A stretch of DNA of 64,000 nucleotides from Oceanobacter antarcticus (GCF_044962685.1 NZ_JBBKTX010000002.1:62001-126000), one strand, 5' to 3'; shown: positions 17,288 through 26,712, counted from the first letter of the stretch. Notes: a model not told the origin generated them from the letters alone. A program made the numbers and translations.

Positions 17288-17568
17288 GTTTTCACCTATC
17301 GAGTAAGTGAAAACTGCGCAGTCTTCGTTTCTTAATGTTGAGTGTTTCAGCAATGGCCATAGCTGTTGCTCCCCCGAATTGGGAAGCTGAGCATCAATCT
17401 TGATAGCTCACGTTCATCAGAACAGCCGGAAAGAAACGGAAGAATCGGAAAACGAGGAAATATCAATTTTTCCGCCAGTGGGATCTGTAAGTTAATGATT
17501 TATAAAGGTTTGATGTGTACGTTAAGGGAGGTAAGGAAACGGATTTCAACAAAATGAAAGGAATATCC

Positions 17569-17925
17569 ATGTCTACGCAAGGAGATAAAGCAAAGTACGA
17601 GACCAGTAAAATGGAAATTGAAGTGCCAACGGTTATAAAAGAAGGAATGGAAGAGTGGGCTACTCAGAACCTATTTGGCGATGATGATGAAAACCGCATG
17701 GCGAATTTGGTGACGGCTATGTTTGTGGGGTTGCACTGCTGGTTTTATCCGCAAAACCCGCAGGTCGGGTTGAACGAACTGGAGGATGAGTATGGCATTC
17801 GTGTTGCAACAGGGACTTATCACGGGAGGATTGTGATTGGGGAGGAGATTACACTGGATGGTTCGGAGCCAACTACACAGCGACCACGCCGGGATCACTC
17901 GGGCCCTTTTAATGACCTGTCATAA
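17569..17925 (+). CDS. hypothetical acidic protein, 118 aa
   Basis: Soluble, acidic. Start ATG 17569 has AAAGGA 6 bases upstream; the GTG at 17515 is less good. Features: an acidic loop NLFGDDDEN, then a hydrophobic helix ANLVTAMFVGLHCWFY. It is 87 bp before the 1494-aa STAND gene on the same strand and could be in its operon. GC content fits the backbone better than the AT-rich STAND gene, so it may instead be a backbone gene at the insertion point. Not recognised. Confidence 0.5.
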   Translation: MSTQGDKAKYETSKMEIEVPTVIKEGMEEWATQNLFGDDDENRMANLVTAMFVGLHCWFYPQNPQVGLNELEDEYGIRVATGTYHGRIVIGEEITLDGSEPTTQRPRRDHSGPFNDLS

Positions 17926-18012
17926 CAGGCGAGCTCCTTGTTGCGGAGCTAGAAGTCTGAGGTTAAGTTTCGTAGTCTAATATCCTAAGACAAGTGAACG
18001 GAACCTTAGAGT

Positions 18013-21000
18013 ATGTCGGATACTAGCAAAGGTAAAACTCAGTCATTAGCCGATCAATACAGCAAGCTGCTGGATTCAATGTGCTCTTCGGTTACCACTG
18101 GTGCTTACGAGGATGTAGGCAAAAAAAATAAAAAAGATTGGGATGGGCAAGCATTATGGGCGTTTTGTACCTCTAAAGAAAAGGTGGGTATACAAAGCAA
18201 ACTGGAAGGCGATAGAACCCTTCCAGCGTGGAGTACTATGACCAAAATGGGCTCCAGTGGTGTTACGAAGGAGAATGCTGAAGCGTTTGTTCGAGCCTGT
18301 ATCGATAAGAATCACGGAAGAAGTGTTAAGGATTTCCTAGATGGTTTTATAGTATTTGTTGAAAGTAGTAACAAATTTCAAATAGAAAAAATAAAATCCT
18401 TCGAGGGTTTTGATGACCTTATAGAAAAAGTTATAGCGCGGTGGAAAATAGAAAAAGCGATCGAAGCTCGCGAAAAAAGTGAAGACTTTCCAGAAGAAGA
18501 TGCTATTGAGCTGAAATCCCCCTTTAAAAGCCTGAACCACTTTGATTTTGATGATGCCGAGCACTTCTTTGGGCGCAGAGAAGAAACCGCAGATATCGTC
18601 ACAAACATAGATAATGTCGCCTTTTACGCGTTGATGGGGGCTTCGGGGACGGGCAAGTCATCTCTGGCGCTGGCTGGGGTAGCCTATGAGCTGGTAAGAA
18701 CAAACACATGGAAGTATCTGAGCCTTCGGGTTTCCTCACCCAGTTTGAAAGAAAAAAGACCTTTCTATGCCTTGATTGGGGCATTACTTAAGCTTCATTC
18801 GCCTGGATTGCAAGGTGCGGAGTTTGAAGAATCTAAGCAGAAGATGGCGGATATGCTCTCGGGAAAAGAGGGCGCAGCAGCACTTGTTCAGTATATCGAT
18901 ACTGTCTGCCAGAATCTCCAGGGCAAGCGACTTCTTATTATTATTGATCAATTTGAAGAATTGTTTACCAAGGAAGTCGACAATGAGGATCGCAAAGGTT
19001 TTCTGGATTTACTGGTTTCAACACAGCAGAAATTGAAGAGTGCAAACCCGGATGGCAAACCTCGGGCTTGCTTCCTGTTAACTATCCGCAGTGACTTTCA
19101 GGAACAATTCAACCCTTATAGCGATTTCACCAACCTGATCAGTAACAATCACCATCATAGAATAATCACCCCGATATCCACGAAGGATCAGGTTGCAGAT
19201 GTCATTTGCCTTCCATTAGAAGATAGTCCAGTCGCATTTGAAGAGGGGCTGTCAGAGCGATTGGTAGAGGATGCTGTGACAGCGATTAAACAAGCTTCTC
19301 ATAGCAATGTTATTCCCTTGTTACAGTATACACTTGCCCAGCTATGGGAAAATAAAGAAACCATTACGATAACTTTTCAGTCATATCTGAGTATGGGCGG
19401 TCTATTTGGTGCATTGCCGAATAAAGCGAATGACTTTATCGAGAAATTGGGAAATGAGGCTGAGAAGGAAACCGTTAAGGATATATTTCTTAGACTAGTT
19501 GATTGGATCGAAACCTCTGATAACGGAAAGTTTTCTAGGCAACTAGGTTATAGGGGGAGATTTGGAGACAAAGAATGGGAGATTATCAAAAAACTCGCTG
19601 GAGAGAAGTACAGGCTATTAACGATTTCAGGAAATAAAAATATTACGAAAGACGTAGATGATGGTGATGTAACGGTTGAGATATCTCATGAAAGCCTTTT
19701 ATCAGAATGGGATGTGCTTGCTGGTTGGTTGCAGCCCCTGCCAGAGTTCATTAAGTGGCGAAACCAAATTAAAGATAAAATTAATGACTGGGAAAAAAAT
19801 GATAGAAGGAGTGACTACCTACTCACCAAGCCTTATTTAGAAGAAGCTCATAGGTGGCGGGGGGAAAGAAAGCTTGCAGACGATGAAAATTATTTCTTGC
19901 ATGCGAGTTTAGAATATTATGACAAGATTTCTGAAAGAAAAAAAATAATAAAAAAATCTATAACTTTAGGATTTTTATTTCTGGTAGTGGCTCTGTCTGG
20001 GTTTGGATTTTATAGCTATTACCTTTCAACTGAAATAGTTGATGAGATGAAAAAATCTTCGATTAATAAAAAACTATATTGGTCTGAAAAAGCAAGGGAT
20101 TTACTATCCTCTGGAGAGACGAGATTAGCTATTTTGTTAGCACTTAATGTTATAGATGAAACGGAAGAACTAGAAAATTTAGATCGGGCTTATAATAATT
20201 CAATTGAGTTGTTAAATGAGGCCATTGGAAATCATGTTGAGTCAGATGTTATAGAATTTAGTGAGCGTATAGATTATTTTGATGTGGCTAGTAGTGGAGA
20301 ATACTTGGCAGTTGCATCCAAGGATGGCTTTGTTCTGGTTGAAGATGTTAATTCGGGCTATCAAAATTTTTTTGAAATTCCTGAAGTCGGAGAGTTGGTA
20401 GGTATTGATTTTTTTAGTAACGGGAATAATCTGCTTTTATCTGTAAGTGATGATGAATATTATTTTGTATATGATGTTAATACTCCTGAGTTGATAAGGA
20501 TTGATGAAAGAATATTCGACGAGCCGATGATTGGCTATGAGGAGGATCGTGATCGTGGTGTGGTTATTCGAAAAAGCATGTCGGGTAAAATTAATTTGAA
20601 TGGAATTGATTTTGATGTTTTTTCTGAGGGCGATATAGATGATATAGGCCTCGACTATTATTATGATTCTGAAAATGGTGTTTTTTCTGCTTTTGGAGAT
20701 AGAGGAATAATCCGTTTAAATTTCAATAACGATAACAATAATAGACTAGAAACTTTTTTTCTTTTTGATAAATATTCGGGGTATAGCTTAAATAAAAATG
20801 CAACAGCGCTCTGTGCTAAAAATTTTGATTTAACTGTCGAATGCGGAAGCTTTGTGGGTTCTAAAAGCTCTGCATCCTTTAGCAATATAGATACAGATTT
20901 GCCAATCAAACTGAGTGGTTTTAATAAGACTAAAGAGGAATACGAGGAGGCTAGATATTTTTCTGTATTGTCCGTCAGTGATAGTGGAAAGTACGTCGGC

Positions 21001-22497
21001 GCTGGTAATGGTGGCCATGTTTCAATATTTGATTTACGAACAGGGCGTGAAATTCAAAAGCTTATGGATTCATACTCGGAACTTATGATTCCCAAGGTCT
21101 ACTTCTCGCATGATGATTCCATGTTTTTAAGTCAAGACTGGGATGGAGGTATGCATTTATGGGATACCGCATATGGCAGCGTATATAATTCTTTTCGCGG
21201 AGGCGAAGGATATTCATATTGGACAAATGCTGATGATTATTTTGATCGTTTTGGTTTTTTAGGAAGAACTAAAGATTTTTATTCTTTTTCTAAACCCGAT
21301 CAGATTAGAATTTATAGGCATATCCGTTTTCCTCAAGGAAGCTCCGTTTTTGATGGGTATGGAAAAACTATTTCATCTTTTGATATTGATCAAAATTTAC
21401 AGTTGCTGATAATTGGGTATAAAGATGGAACTGTTAAGGTATGGGATGTCGACGATTATAAGTTGATTGATAGTTTTAATTTGGATGGCAATATCATTAG
21501 TATACAAATATCTCACGATCAAAGTAAGGTTATTTTTACATTCAGTAATGCCAAAAGCATATTTTGGGACATTGAAAATAGTATGCTATCTAGCTTTATT
21601 TCTAGTGATTTGCCATTGCAATTTGTTGGTTTTTCTAATGACGATTCAGTTGTTATGGCTGCTTCTCGGGAGGGAATGTACCATCATCTCTGGGTTTATC
21701 TAGTTGATGAAATTGGAAATAGCAACAGCTTTAAATATATTGGTGAGAGTTCGACGCATGATACTTACATTGACTTCTTTTTGAGTAATGGGAGTGATTT
21801 TAAAGATCAGATGTGGGATGCAAACTCATTTAAATGTGTTCGTAATGTTACTGATATGATGAAGGGGAACCTTGATATTGAGGGGAAGAGCGTTTCTGTT
21901 GGCTGTGAGGCGATGAGTACGAATTTTGAATTATTTTCTGTGTTTTTGACTTATAACACACCAAGTGATGATGGTAAGTATGCAACATTAGACCATTATG
22001 AAATATCGTTTAGAAGACTTGCTGACGGTGAGGTTGTTGACACAATTCGTTCTGATGTAGAAATATCGTCAATGGGCTTTAGTTTTGATTCTACTCAGTT
22101 CTTTACTCAAACTGAAGGTGAGATTTTGATTTACAATATGGAAGACACCAGTACTCCAGTTGTAAAATGGAAATCCATAGAAAATATAAGAAAAGAATAC
22201 AGTGAATTTAGTCCGGATGGAAAATTATTTCTTCAAGTCGATTCAGATAGTCGTGTTGTCATTCGGTCAGTAGAGACGGGAAACGTTATGTTCGAGTATG
22301 ATAATTCCGTAAGCGAAATAGAAGTGATTCTGTTCTCTAGTGATTCGAAGAATATTATCTGGAGTGATGCTTCAGGAAAAATCTCTATATTTCCTATAAT
22401 ATACTTTAGTGATGATGATGTTATTCAGTATTTTAAATCTTTGCGTATCCCTGAGATGACAGAAGAGGAAAAGAAAATTTTTCAGATTCAAGACTAG
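18013..22497 (+). CDS. STAND-type NTPase with transmembrane helix and beta-propeller C-terminus
   Basis: 1494 aa. Unknown N-terminal domain (about 1-170); NTPase with EHFFGRREE, Walker A GASGTGKSS (209-217), Walker B LLIIIDQFEELF (307-318), TIRSDF sensor and the ISHESLLSEWDVLAGWL motif typical of nSTAND1 proteins. One transmembrane helix lies at about 650-675. C-terminal repeats of 40-60 residues, with phrases such as GYKDGTVKVWDV, SHDDSMFLSQDWDGGMHLWD and SPDGKLFLQV, are WD40-like blades. STAND ATPases act as ligand-triggered switches, and several such families give phage defence. The second half is AT-rich, a sign of transfer. Confidence 0.78.
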   Translation: MSDTSKGKTQSLADQYSKLLDSMCSSVTTGAYEDVGKKNKKDWDGQALWAFCTSKEKVGIQSKLEGDRTLPAWSTMTKMGSSGVTKENAEAFVRACIDKNHGRSVKDFLDGFIVFVESSNKFQIEKIKSFEGFDDLIEKVIARWKIEKAIEAREKSEDFPEEDAIELKSPFKSLNHFDFDDAEHFFGRREETADIVTNIDNVAFYALMGASGTGKSSLALAGVAYELVRTNTWKYLSLRVSSPSLKEKRPFYALIGALLKLHSPGLQGAEFEESKQKMADMLSGKEGAAALVQYIDTVCQNLQGKRLLIIIDQFEELFTKEVDNEDRKGFLDLLVSTQQKLKSANPDGKPRACFLLTIRSDFQEQFNPYSDFTNLISNNHHHRIITPISTKDQVADVICLPLEDSPVAFEEGLSERLVEDAVTAIKQASHSNVIPLLQYTLAQLWENKETITITFQSYLSMGGLFGALPNKANDFIEKLGNEAEKETVKDIFLRLVDWIETSDNGKFSRQLGYRGRFGDKEWEIIKKLAGEKYRLLTISGNKNITKDVDDGDVTVEISHESLLSEWDVLAGWLQPLPEFIKWRNQIKDKINDWEKNDRRSDYLLTKPYLEEAHRWRGERKLADDENYFLHASLEYYDKISERKKIIKKSITLGFLFLVVALSGFGFYSYYLSTEIVDEMKKSSINKKLYWSEKARDLLSSGETRLAILLALNVIDETEELENLDRAYNNSIELLNEAIGNHVESDVIEFSERIDYFDVASSGEYLAVASKDGFVLVEDVNSGYQNFFEIPEVGELVGIDFFSNGNNLLLSVSDDEYYFVYDVNTPELIRIDERIFDEPMIGYEEDRDRGVVIRKSMSGKINLNGIDFDVFSEGDIDDIGLDYYYDSENGVFSAFGDRGIIRLNFNNDNNNRLETFFLFDKYSGYSLNKNATALCAKNFDLTVECGSFVGSKSSASFSNIDTDLPIKLSGFNKTKEEYEEARYFSVLSVSDSGKYVGAGNGGHVSIFDLRTGREIQKLMDSYSELMIPKVYFSHDDSMFLSQDWDGGMHLWDTAYGSVYNSFRGGEGYSYWTNADDYFDRFGFLGRTKDFYSFSKPDQIRIYRHIRFPQGSSVFDGYGKTISSFDIDQNLQLLIIGYKDGTVKVWDVDDYKLIDSFNLDGNIISIQISHDQSKVIFTFSNAKSIFWDIENSMLSSFISSDLPLQFVGFSNDDSVVMAASREGMYHHLWVYLVDEIGNSNSFKYIGESSTHDTYIDFFLSNGSDFKDQMWDANSFKCVRNVTDMMKGNLDIEGKSVSVGCEAMSTNFELFSVFLTYNTPSDDGKYATLDHYEISFRRLADGEVVDTIRSDVEISSMGFSFDSTQFFTQTEGEILIYNMEDTSTPVVKWKSIENIRKEYSEFSPDGKLFLQVDSDSRVVIRSVETGNVMFEYDNSVSEIEVILFSSDSKNIIWSDASGKISIFPIIYFSDDDVIQYFKSLRIPEMTEEEKKIFQIQD

Positions 22498-22542
22498 TTA
22501 TATTTTAAAAGTTCCTCACAGGTTTTGTTACTAATGTAAAAA

Positions 22543-23127
22543 TCATTGCTCCGTTGTGTAGAGTTCACCAATAGGATTAGAGATGTCTGGATTAAACGTT
22601 ATTCCGCTCAGATGTGCTTTTTCACAGACCTTTTTTACTTCTTCACTGCAAAAAATACCTTTGTATGTATCAAGCTGAGCTTTGAAGATGGCAATGCCTT
22701 TTAATTTTTTTTCATGGAAACTGAAATATTCCAAATTGCCATTGTGATCATGGGTCGTTAGCTCTGTATCGAGAGCGTCCAACTGCTCTACGGTCAACAA
22801 AGGGTTAAAGATAAATCCTCGTTCACCTTCGCTATATGTGACAGGTAAAAATTCACCACACTCTGCCAATACGTCTTTTAGCACGGCATGAGCTTTGGTG
22901 GACAAAAACAATCTTCCGAAATTCTCTGATATGTCGGGGATGGCTTTGGTTTTGCTGCCAGTGCAGGGGCTAAAATCAATATGAAGCGCTTTCCACACAT
23001 CCGTATAGGATTTGGGTTCGGCATTAAACGCAAAAACACCATGCTGCTCGCCAAGTTTGGTCATTGCCTCCAGAGGTGGCACCGAGTACATCAGATAGGC
23101 TTCATTGTGGTGAATACGATATATCAT
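22543..23127 (-). CDS. putative immunity protein for the adjacent AHH toxin
   Basis: 194 aa, cytoplasmic, no signal. It resembles the Imm11/DUF1629 immunity style: an N-terminal beta-rich part, then LHIDFSPCTGSKTKAIPDI, a GRLFLSTKAHAVLKDVL helix and a C-terminal DTYKGIFCSEEVKKV pattern. The ATG overlaps the toxin stop by 4 bases (ATGA), which matches a toxin then immunity order. Family call is by pattern; the pairing and overlap are what is directly seen. Confidence 0.55.
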   Translation of the reverse strand: MIYRIHHNEAYLMYSVPPLEAMTKLGEQHGVFAFNAEPKSYTDVWKALHIDFSPCTGSKTKAIPDISENFGRLFLSTKAHAVLKDVLAECGEFLPVTYSEGERGFIFNPLLTVEQLDALDTELTTHDHNGNLEYFSFHEKKLKGIAIFKAQLDTYKGIFCSEEVKKVCEKAHLSGITFNPDISNPIGELYTTEQ

Positions 23128-23702
23128 GGTAATTGATCTGCCCTTAACATCACAAAGCTCGGGAAAGTACAGGTTTCGAGCTTAAACCGTATTTCCCTGA
23201 GTGCCAACGCCAGTGATTTATCATCTTTAATACGCGATTGGTCAATAAGTGTACTGAGCCACTGGTAATAACCTTTCCTGTGGATGCGGCTGTGAGGAAC
23301 AGCATTACTCAGGTGACGGGGCATTTGAGGCTTAGCTGCGGTGTTGTGGGGCAGCCAAGCGCCATTTGCGGGGAAATCGATCCGCATTTTTGCCCATGCC
23401 ATGATGCCCCGCATCGGTATTGCGCGCGGATCTTTGCCTGCAATAATTGCATGGCAATCACAATGCTGGCTTGGACGAGGATCACCATTAGCGGTCATAT
23501 GGCGAGCGAGCCGACTGGAATCATGCGCCTCATTGATCAGCTGTTCAAACGTCATGCCTTTTCCCTGAGCCTCATACGTGACTAAGCCTTGCTGTACCTG
23601 AGAGAGATTCTTGAGGTGATTAAAATCTAACAAGGTCGGGTTTTCTTTGCCTGCAAACCGGGTAATGGCGTGGTTGACGACATTGTCATAGGGTAAAGAC
23701 AT
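23124..23702 (-). CDS. AHH-type nuclease toxin without a delivery domain
   Basis: 192 aa. C-terminal half has the AHH/HNH-endonuclease pattern: CDCHAIIAG, then DFPANGAWLPHNTA and AVPHSRIHRKGYYQWLSTLI, with conserved histidines spaced as in AHH domains of polymorphic toxins. Usually this domain sits at the end of a very long secreted protein; here it stands alone with only a short N-terminus. AAGGATCATTGT precedes the ATG. It may be a cassette captured from a polymorphic toxin locus, or act as a plain toxin-antitoxin pair with the overlapping gene. Confidence 0.6.
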   Translation of the reverse strand: MSLPYDNVVNHAITRFAGKENPTLLDFNHLKNLSQVQQGLVTYEAQGKGMTFEQLINEAHDSSRLARHMTANGDPRPSQHCDCHAIIAGKDPRAIPMRGIMAWAKMRIDFPANGAWLPHNTAAKPQMPRHLSNAVPHSRIHRKGYYQWLSTLIDQSRIKDDKSLALALREIRFKLETCTFPSFVMLRADQLP

Positions 23703-23821
23703 ACAATGATCCTTATTGAGTTATCCAGGGGGCAGAGGGATTTGAGCCTATTGTAACGGAAAGAAGAGGCGCGATTCTGCGGTCATCAGCGCCATTCGCG
23801 CACCGTAAGCGCCGAGATTTA

Positions 23822-24376
23822 TTACGCCAATGCCCTAATCAGGGTATGGCGCGAGCAACCATAGGATCGAGCGAGGCCTGCAATGGTCGTACTGGGTTCA
23901 TGCTCCAGCAGGTAGCGAGCATAAGTGACATCTTTATCACTCAGCTTGCGGGGGCGGCCTAGCGTCTTGCCCCGTTTACGGGCGGCTTCCAGCCCTTGTT
24001 TCGTGCGTTCGCGCAGTGTGTCACGCTCGAACTCTGCCAGAGCAGCCAGCAATGTATAAACAAAACGGCCTGCGGGCGTTGACGTGTCCATGTGCAAGGT
24101 CACGATATACAGGTGAATTTCTCGCTGGCTGAGAGTTTTTGCCACCGTAATCGCATCCAATGACGAACGAAAAGCGCGGTCTAAATCCCAGACCACCAGA
24201 GTATCACCGGACTTCAAATCAGCCAGCAGGCGCTCAAAGACTGGGCGAGACTTCGCGCTGGCAGAGACGCCTTGTTCTATCCGCAGCTCATCACACTCGC
24301 TGTCCAGCCCATCAATCTGACGGTCAGGGCATTGCTCTCCTGTGGATACCCGCAGATAACCAATCTTGCGTCCCAT
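23822..24376 (-). CDS. small serine recombinase (resolvase/invertase family)
   Basis: 184 aa. N-terminal catalytic domain opens IGYLRVSTGEQ (catalytic Ser in RVST), with DLDRAFRS and AEFERDTLRERTKQGLEAAR of the resolvase core; the C-terminal helix-turn-helix is GLARSYGCSRHTLIRAL. The size is normal for Gin/Hin invertases and Tn3-type resolvases. Strong Shine-Dalgarno AAGGAGG. Two oppositely oriented copies of AAAACGAACGTT lie just upstream and may be its recombination sites. It likely resolves element multimers or inverts DNA. Confidence 0.85.
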   Translation of the reverse strand: MGRKIGYLRVSTGEQCPDRQIDGLDSECDELRIEQGVSASAKSRPVFERLLADLKSGDTLVVWDLDRAFRSSLDAITVAKTLSQREIHLYIVTLHMDTSTPAGRFVYTLLAALAEFERDTLRERTKQGLEAARKRGKTLGRPRKLSDKDVTYARYLLEHEPSTTIAGLARSYGCSRHTLIRALA

Positions 24377-24430
24377 ATTGCCTCCTTACAGCGAGTTATG
24401 TGCCTAAGATGCATAGCATCTGCATGGACA

Positions 24431-24562
24431 AAAACGAACGTTTTTGATCCATAGGCTCATTTTGCACACTCCTGTATGCAAGTGATTGATTATAGGCAGG
24501 CAGATGACCCACAGATGGTCTAAAGTGATTAATATGGAAATAGTATCAATAACGTTCGTTTT
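24431..24562. repeat. inverted pair of AAAACGAACGTT sites upstream of the recombinase
   Basis: AAAACGAACGTT at 24431-24442 and its reverse complement AACGTTCGTTTT at 24551-24562, enclosing 108 bp. The first copy is also part of a larger palindrome CAAAAACG-AA-CGTTTTTG (24429-24446). Recombination between them would invert the enclosed segment. No other use for these repeats is apparent. Confidence 0.5.
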
Positions 24563-24580
24563 CATACAGAAAAGCTATCA

Positions 24581-24895
24581 GTGACGATAACAATGCTATT
24601 GCTTGCGGGAATAGTAAATATGGCGCAGGCAGAGGATTTTACGAATAAAGACTTTCTGATGCTGCAAGAAGCGCATCAGAAATTCTGGATACAAGGAGCG
24701 GTAGATGCTCTGTCGCAAGTTGCAGCAGCCAAAGCCAATGAGACTGGCAGGTGTGTTATGGAGTGGTACTATGGCCCGAAGCATGCCGCACGCAATGGCC
24801 TCATCCTCGCCAGTATGGAGAAGTACCCTGATGCCCATCCACGAGCTATAGTACTAGCTCTGATTGAAAGGGCTTGTGGTGTTATCAGAAAGTAA
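24581..24895 (+). CDS. small exported protein, Rap1a/Tai-like
   Basis: 104 aa. Signal-peptide-like N-terminus (MLLLAGIVNMAQA). The mature part is helical, with paired cysteines (GRCVMEWY and ERACGVIRK), reminiscent of Rap1a/Tai-type periplasmic immunity proteins; that link is weak. A GTG at 24581 or ATG at 24593 could start it; no good ribosome-binding site is visible for either. It converges with, and overlaps by 11 bp, the leftward gene at 24885. Confidence 0.45.
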   Translation: MTITMLLLAGIVNMAQAEDFTNKDFLMLQEAHQKFWIQGAVDALSQVAAAKANETGRCVMEWYYGPKHAARNGLILASMEKYPDAHPRAIVLALIERACGVIRK

Positions 24896-25607
24896 ATGTC
24901 AGGTTTGGAGCAACCTGAGGAGCTTCACGGTTTAGGTCGCTATCGTAGGATACTGTAGCTAAATCAAGAGAGTCATTTATTTTCAATGCTTCTTTTTCCA
25001 TCGCCTGAATTTCATCAAGAGATAGCGGGCTACTCTTACCCGCCGTCATTTCCTCGCGGATTTCAACAAGGCGGTTGGAATGGCCGTTGATACGGTCAAA
25101 TTCTTTTTGGGCGGTCGTCAGTGCATCCTGCCTGTGGGTCTGATCTTCCCTTGAAGGATCGTCACCGCGCCAGTCAATCTGCGCCGCTTCGTCTGCCGAG
25201 AGCTTGTCTCCGTCTTCGGTGTACACTTCGCCATGCTTGTCTTTAAACACCCGCTGACCATCATCGGTCAAAGCGGCTTTGTCTAATAGGTCTTGGTACT
25301 GACTCTGCGCTTCATGCAAAGTATCACTGGCCTGTATCAGGGCATGATATACGGCTTCTTCTGCTTGGTTGACCGCATTCATCGCGTTAGTCCAGGCTTC
25401 GCGGTAGACTGGATTCATCATCAACTGCTCAAAGGCAGATTGTTTACGTTTTTTGTCTTCGGTAGCGTCCTGACGAGCCTGATCAAAGCCAAAACGTTTT
25501 ATGCGTCCGGTATCGCGTCCGGCCATTTCATTATTGAAATCATCTAAATTTTGCGTACGCCGTTGTTCATCAGCGGCTTTGTTAATGGCGTCAAATTCGC
25601 TGGTCAT
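24885..25607 (-). CDS. long helical hypothetical protein, 240 aa
   Basis: Highly charged, mostly alpha-helical, with extended coiled-coil-like segments (NAMNAVNQAEEAVYHALIQA, RLVEIREEMTA). Middle section with KDKHGEVYTEDGDKLSADE. No membrane segment or signal. Start ATG at 25607 overlaps the stop of the 38-aa gene upstream by ATGA. Not recognised; proteins of this type appear in conjugative elements, and it probably belongs to the same operon as ardA. Confidence 0.55.
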   Translation of the reverse strand: MTSEFDAINKAADEQRRTQNLDDFNNEMAGRDTGRIKRFGFDQARQDATEDKKRKQSAFEQLMMNPVYREAWTNAMNAVNQAEEAVYHALIQASDTLHEAQSQYQDLLDKAALTDDGQRVFKDKHGEVYTEDGDKLSADEAAQIDWRGDDPSREDQTHRQDALTTAQKEFDRINGHSNRLVEIREEMTAGKSSPLSLDEIQAMEKEALKINDSLDLATVSYDSDLNREAPQVAPNLTFTF

Positions 25608-25720
25608 TGCGTAACCTCCCAGACGGGAAGTCCTTGCAAATCTACCGCTTTGCTTACGGGATTTTTATCACAGATAAAACTCCCGTAATGTTTATGTTTC
25701 CTGCGCATATCACGCCCCAT
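25604..25720 (-). CDS. 38-aa small protein between ardA and the helical protein
   Basis: Open frame of 38 codons, MGRDMRRKHKHYG to LPVWEVTQ, in the same frame as ardA and 76 bp past its stop. TAGGG precedes the ATG. The stop overlaps the start of the next gene (ATGA). It has a clear coding look and exact coupling, but is short. The frame stays open from the ardA stop to here, so a longer, non-ATG start is possible. Confidence 0.5.
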   Translation of the reverse strand: MGRDMRRKHKHYGSFICDKNPVSKAVDLQGLPVWEVTQ

Positions 25721-25795
25721 AGCCCTACCATCCTGATTAAATCTATAGTTGTATTCTATAGCGCCAGTATTAAGAAACCGTAAATAGGAACCGCC

Positions 25796-26308
25796 TTAGC
25801 GGTTCCAGAATACATGCACCTCGTCATAAGCGGTTGTGACGGTGTAAACGTCATTGATTTCTAAGTCTCGTCCCATTTTCTCGTAGTCGATGTAATAAGC
25901 CAGATTTTCTGGAATGCTTGTACTTTCCTCGGTCAACGCCTGCGCGAAGTCGGGAAGGCTGGTGAAGCAGCCGTGATAATCATCGGACAAGGCCTGCTGT
26001 GCTTGGTCTATATCACTGCACCAATGAGATAATACGGCTTTGCCTAACTCACCGTGCTCTTCGAGAAATACGGCGATAGCATGAACATGCTCAAGGCTTT
26101 CATACTCACCTAAACCAAGCCCACCAAAACCGTCATAATCATGGATTGCCCATTCTTCACTGAACGGCTCAGGTGAGGCGGCTAACATCGCTTGAATAGC
26201 TTCTTGTATGTCGTCCAGCTCTTGGGTGGCATCGATCCACACCCCGTGCAGGATTCCGGCGTTGTAGGCGGCTAAATCGGCAACGTAAATATTGTAATCA
26301 CTGTTCAT
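25796..26308 (-). CDS. ardA: ArdA antirestriction protein
   Basis: 170 aa, highly acidic DNA mimic that binds type I restriction-modification enzymes. Family marks: N-terminal IYVADLAAYNAGILHGVWID, then EEWAIHDYDGFGG, and C-terminal DEVHVFWNR ending, all characteristic of ArdA. AAGGAGCAAAGAC precedes the ATG at 26308. A longer frame upstream has no site. Length is normal. It protects incoming single-stranded element DNA during conjugation, so it is expected to be expressed early in a new host. Confidence 0.88.
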   Translation of the reverse strand: MNSDYNIYVADLAAYNAGILHGVWIDATQELDDIQEAIQAMLAASPEPFSEEWAIHDYDGFGGLGLGEYESLEHVHAIAVFLEEHGELGKAVLSHWCSDIDQAQQALSDDYHGCFTSLPDFAQALTEESTSIPENLAYYIDYEKMGRDLEINDVYTVTTAYDEVHVFWNR

Positions 26309-26712
26309 GTCTTTGCTCCTTGTAAAAAACACACCCCTTTTGGGGTTGAAAACCCCAGAAAAAATAGGGAGCGGAGCGAGCGTAAAATCGCATGTTTTGA
26401 CGCAATCCAGACAGGGGGAACCGCCCCATCTGCACAAACGCAGAGCGGAAGATTGGGGGATGTCTTGATGGAGACAAGTTATGTGATATTTTTAGGTCTA
26501 CCCAAAAGGGGAAGAAATAATCAATGGACGAACACGGATGTGCTCACAGTTAAAGTTATACGGGGCGTTGCGGGGTATCCCCGCTAGAAGGGGTGATGGA
26601 AGACACCTCTGGCGGCTGTAATCAGGGGAAGGCTTTCCCCTTTTTATCGCTTATGTCGTCTTTCGGCCAAAAGCGGACATTTAGTTATTATTTCCCCTTA
26701 ACAGATTACTTA
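26309..26712. other. non-coding region between ardA and the HEPN gene
   Basis: About 400 bp with no supported gene. It contains CCCCTTTTGGGGTTGAAAACCCC-type stem-loop material near 26334-26356, a purine-rich GGAGCGGAGCGAGCG stretch at 26371-26385, and a terminator (separate entry). It likely carries the ardA promoter. A short frame at 26593-26832 on the plus strand is not supported. Confidence 0.4.
26624..26646 (+). terminator. short rho-independent terminator
   Basis: GGGGAAAG-like stem: GGGGAAGG (26625-26632) pairs with CTTTCCCC (26633-26640, one mismatch), followed by TTTTTA. The polarity suits a plus-strand transcript. On the minus strand there is no T-run. Confidence 0.5.
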
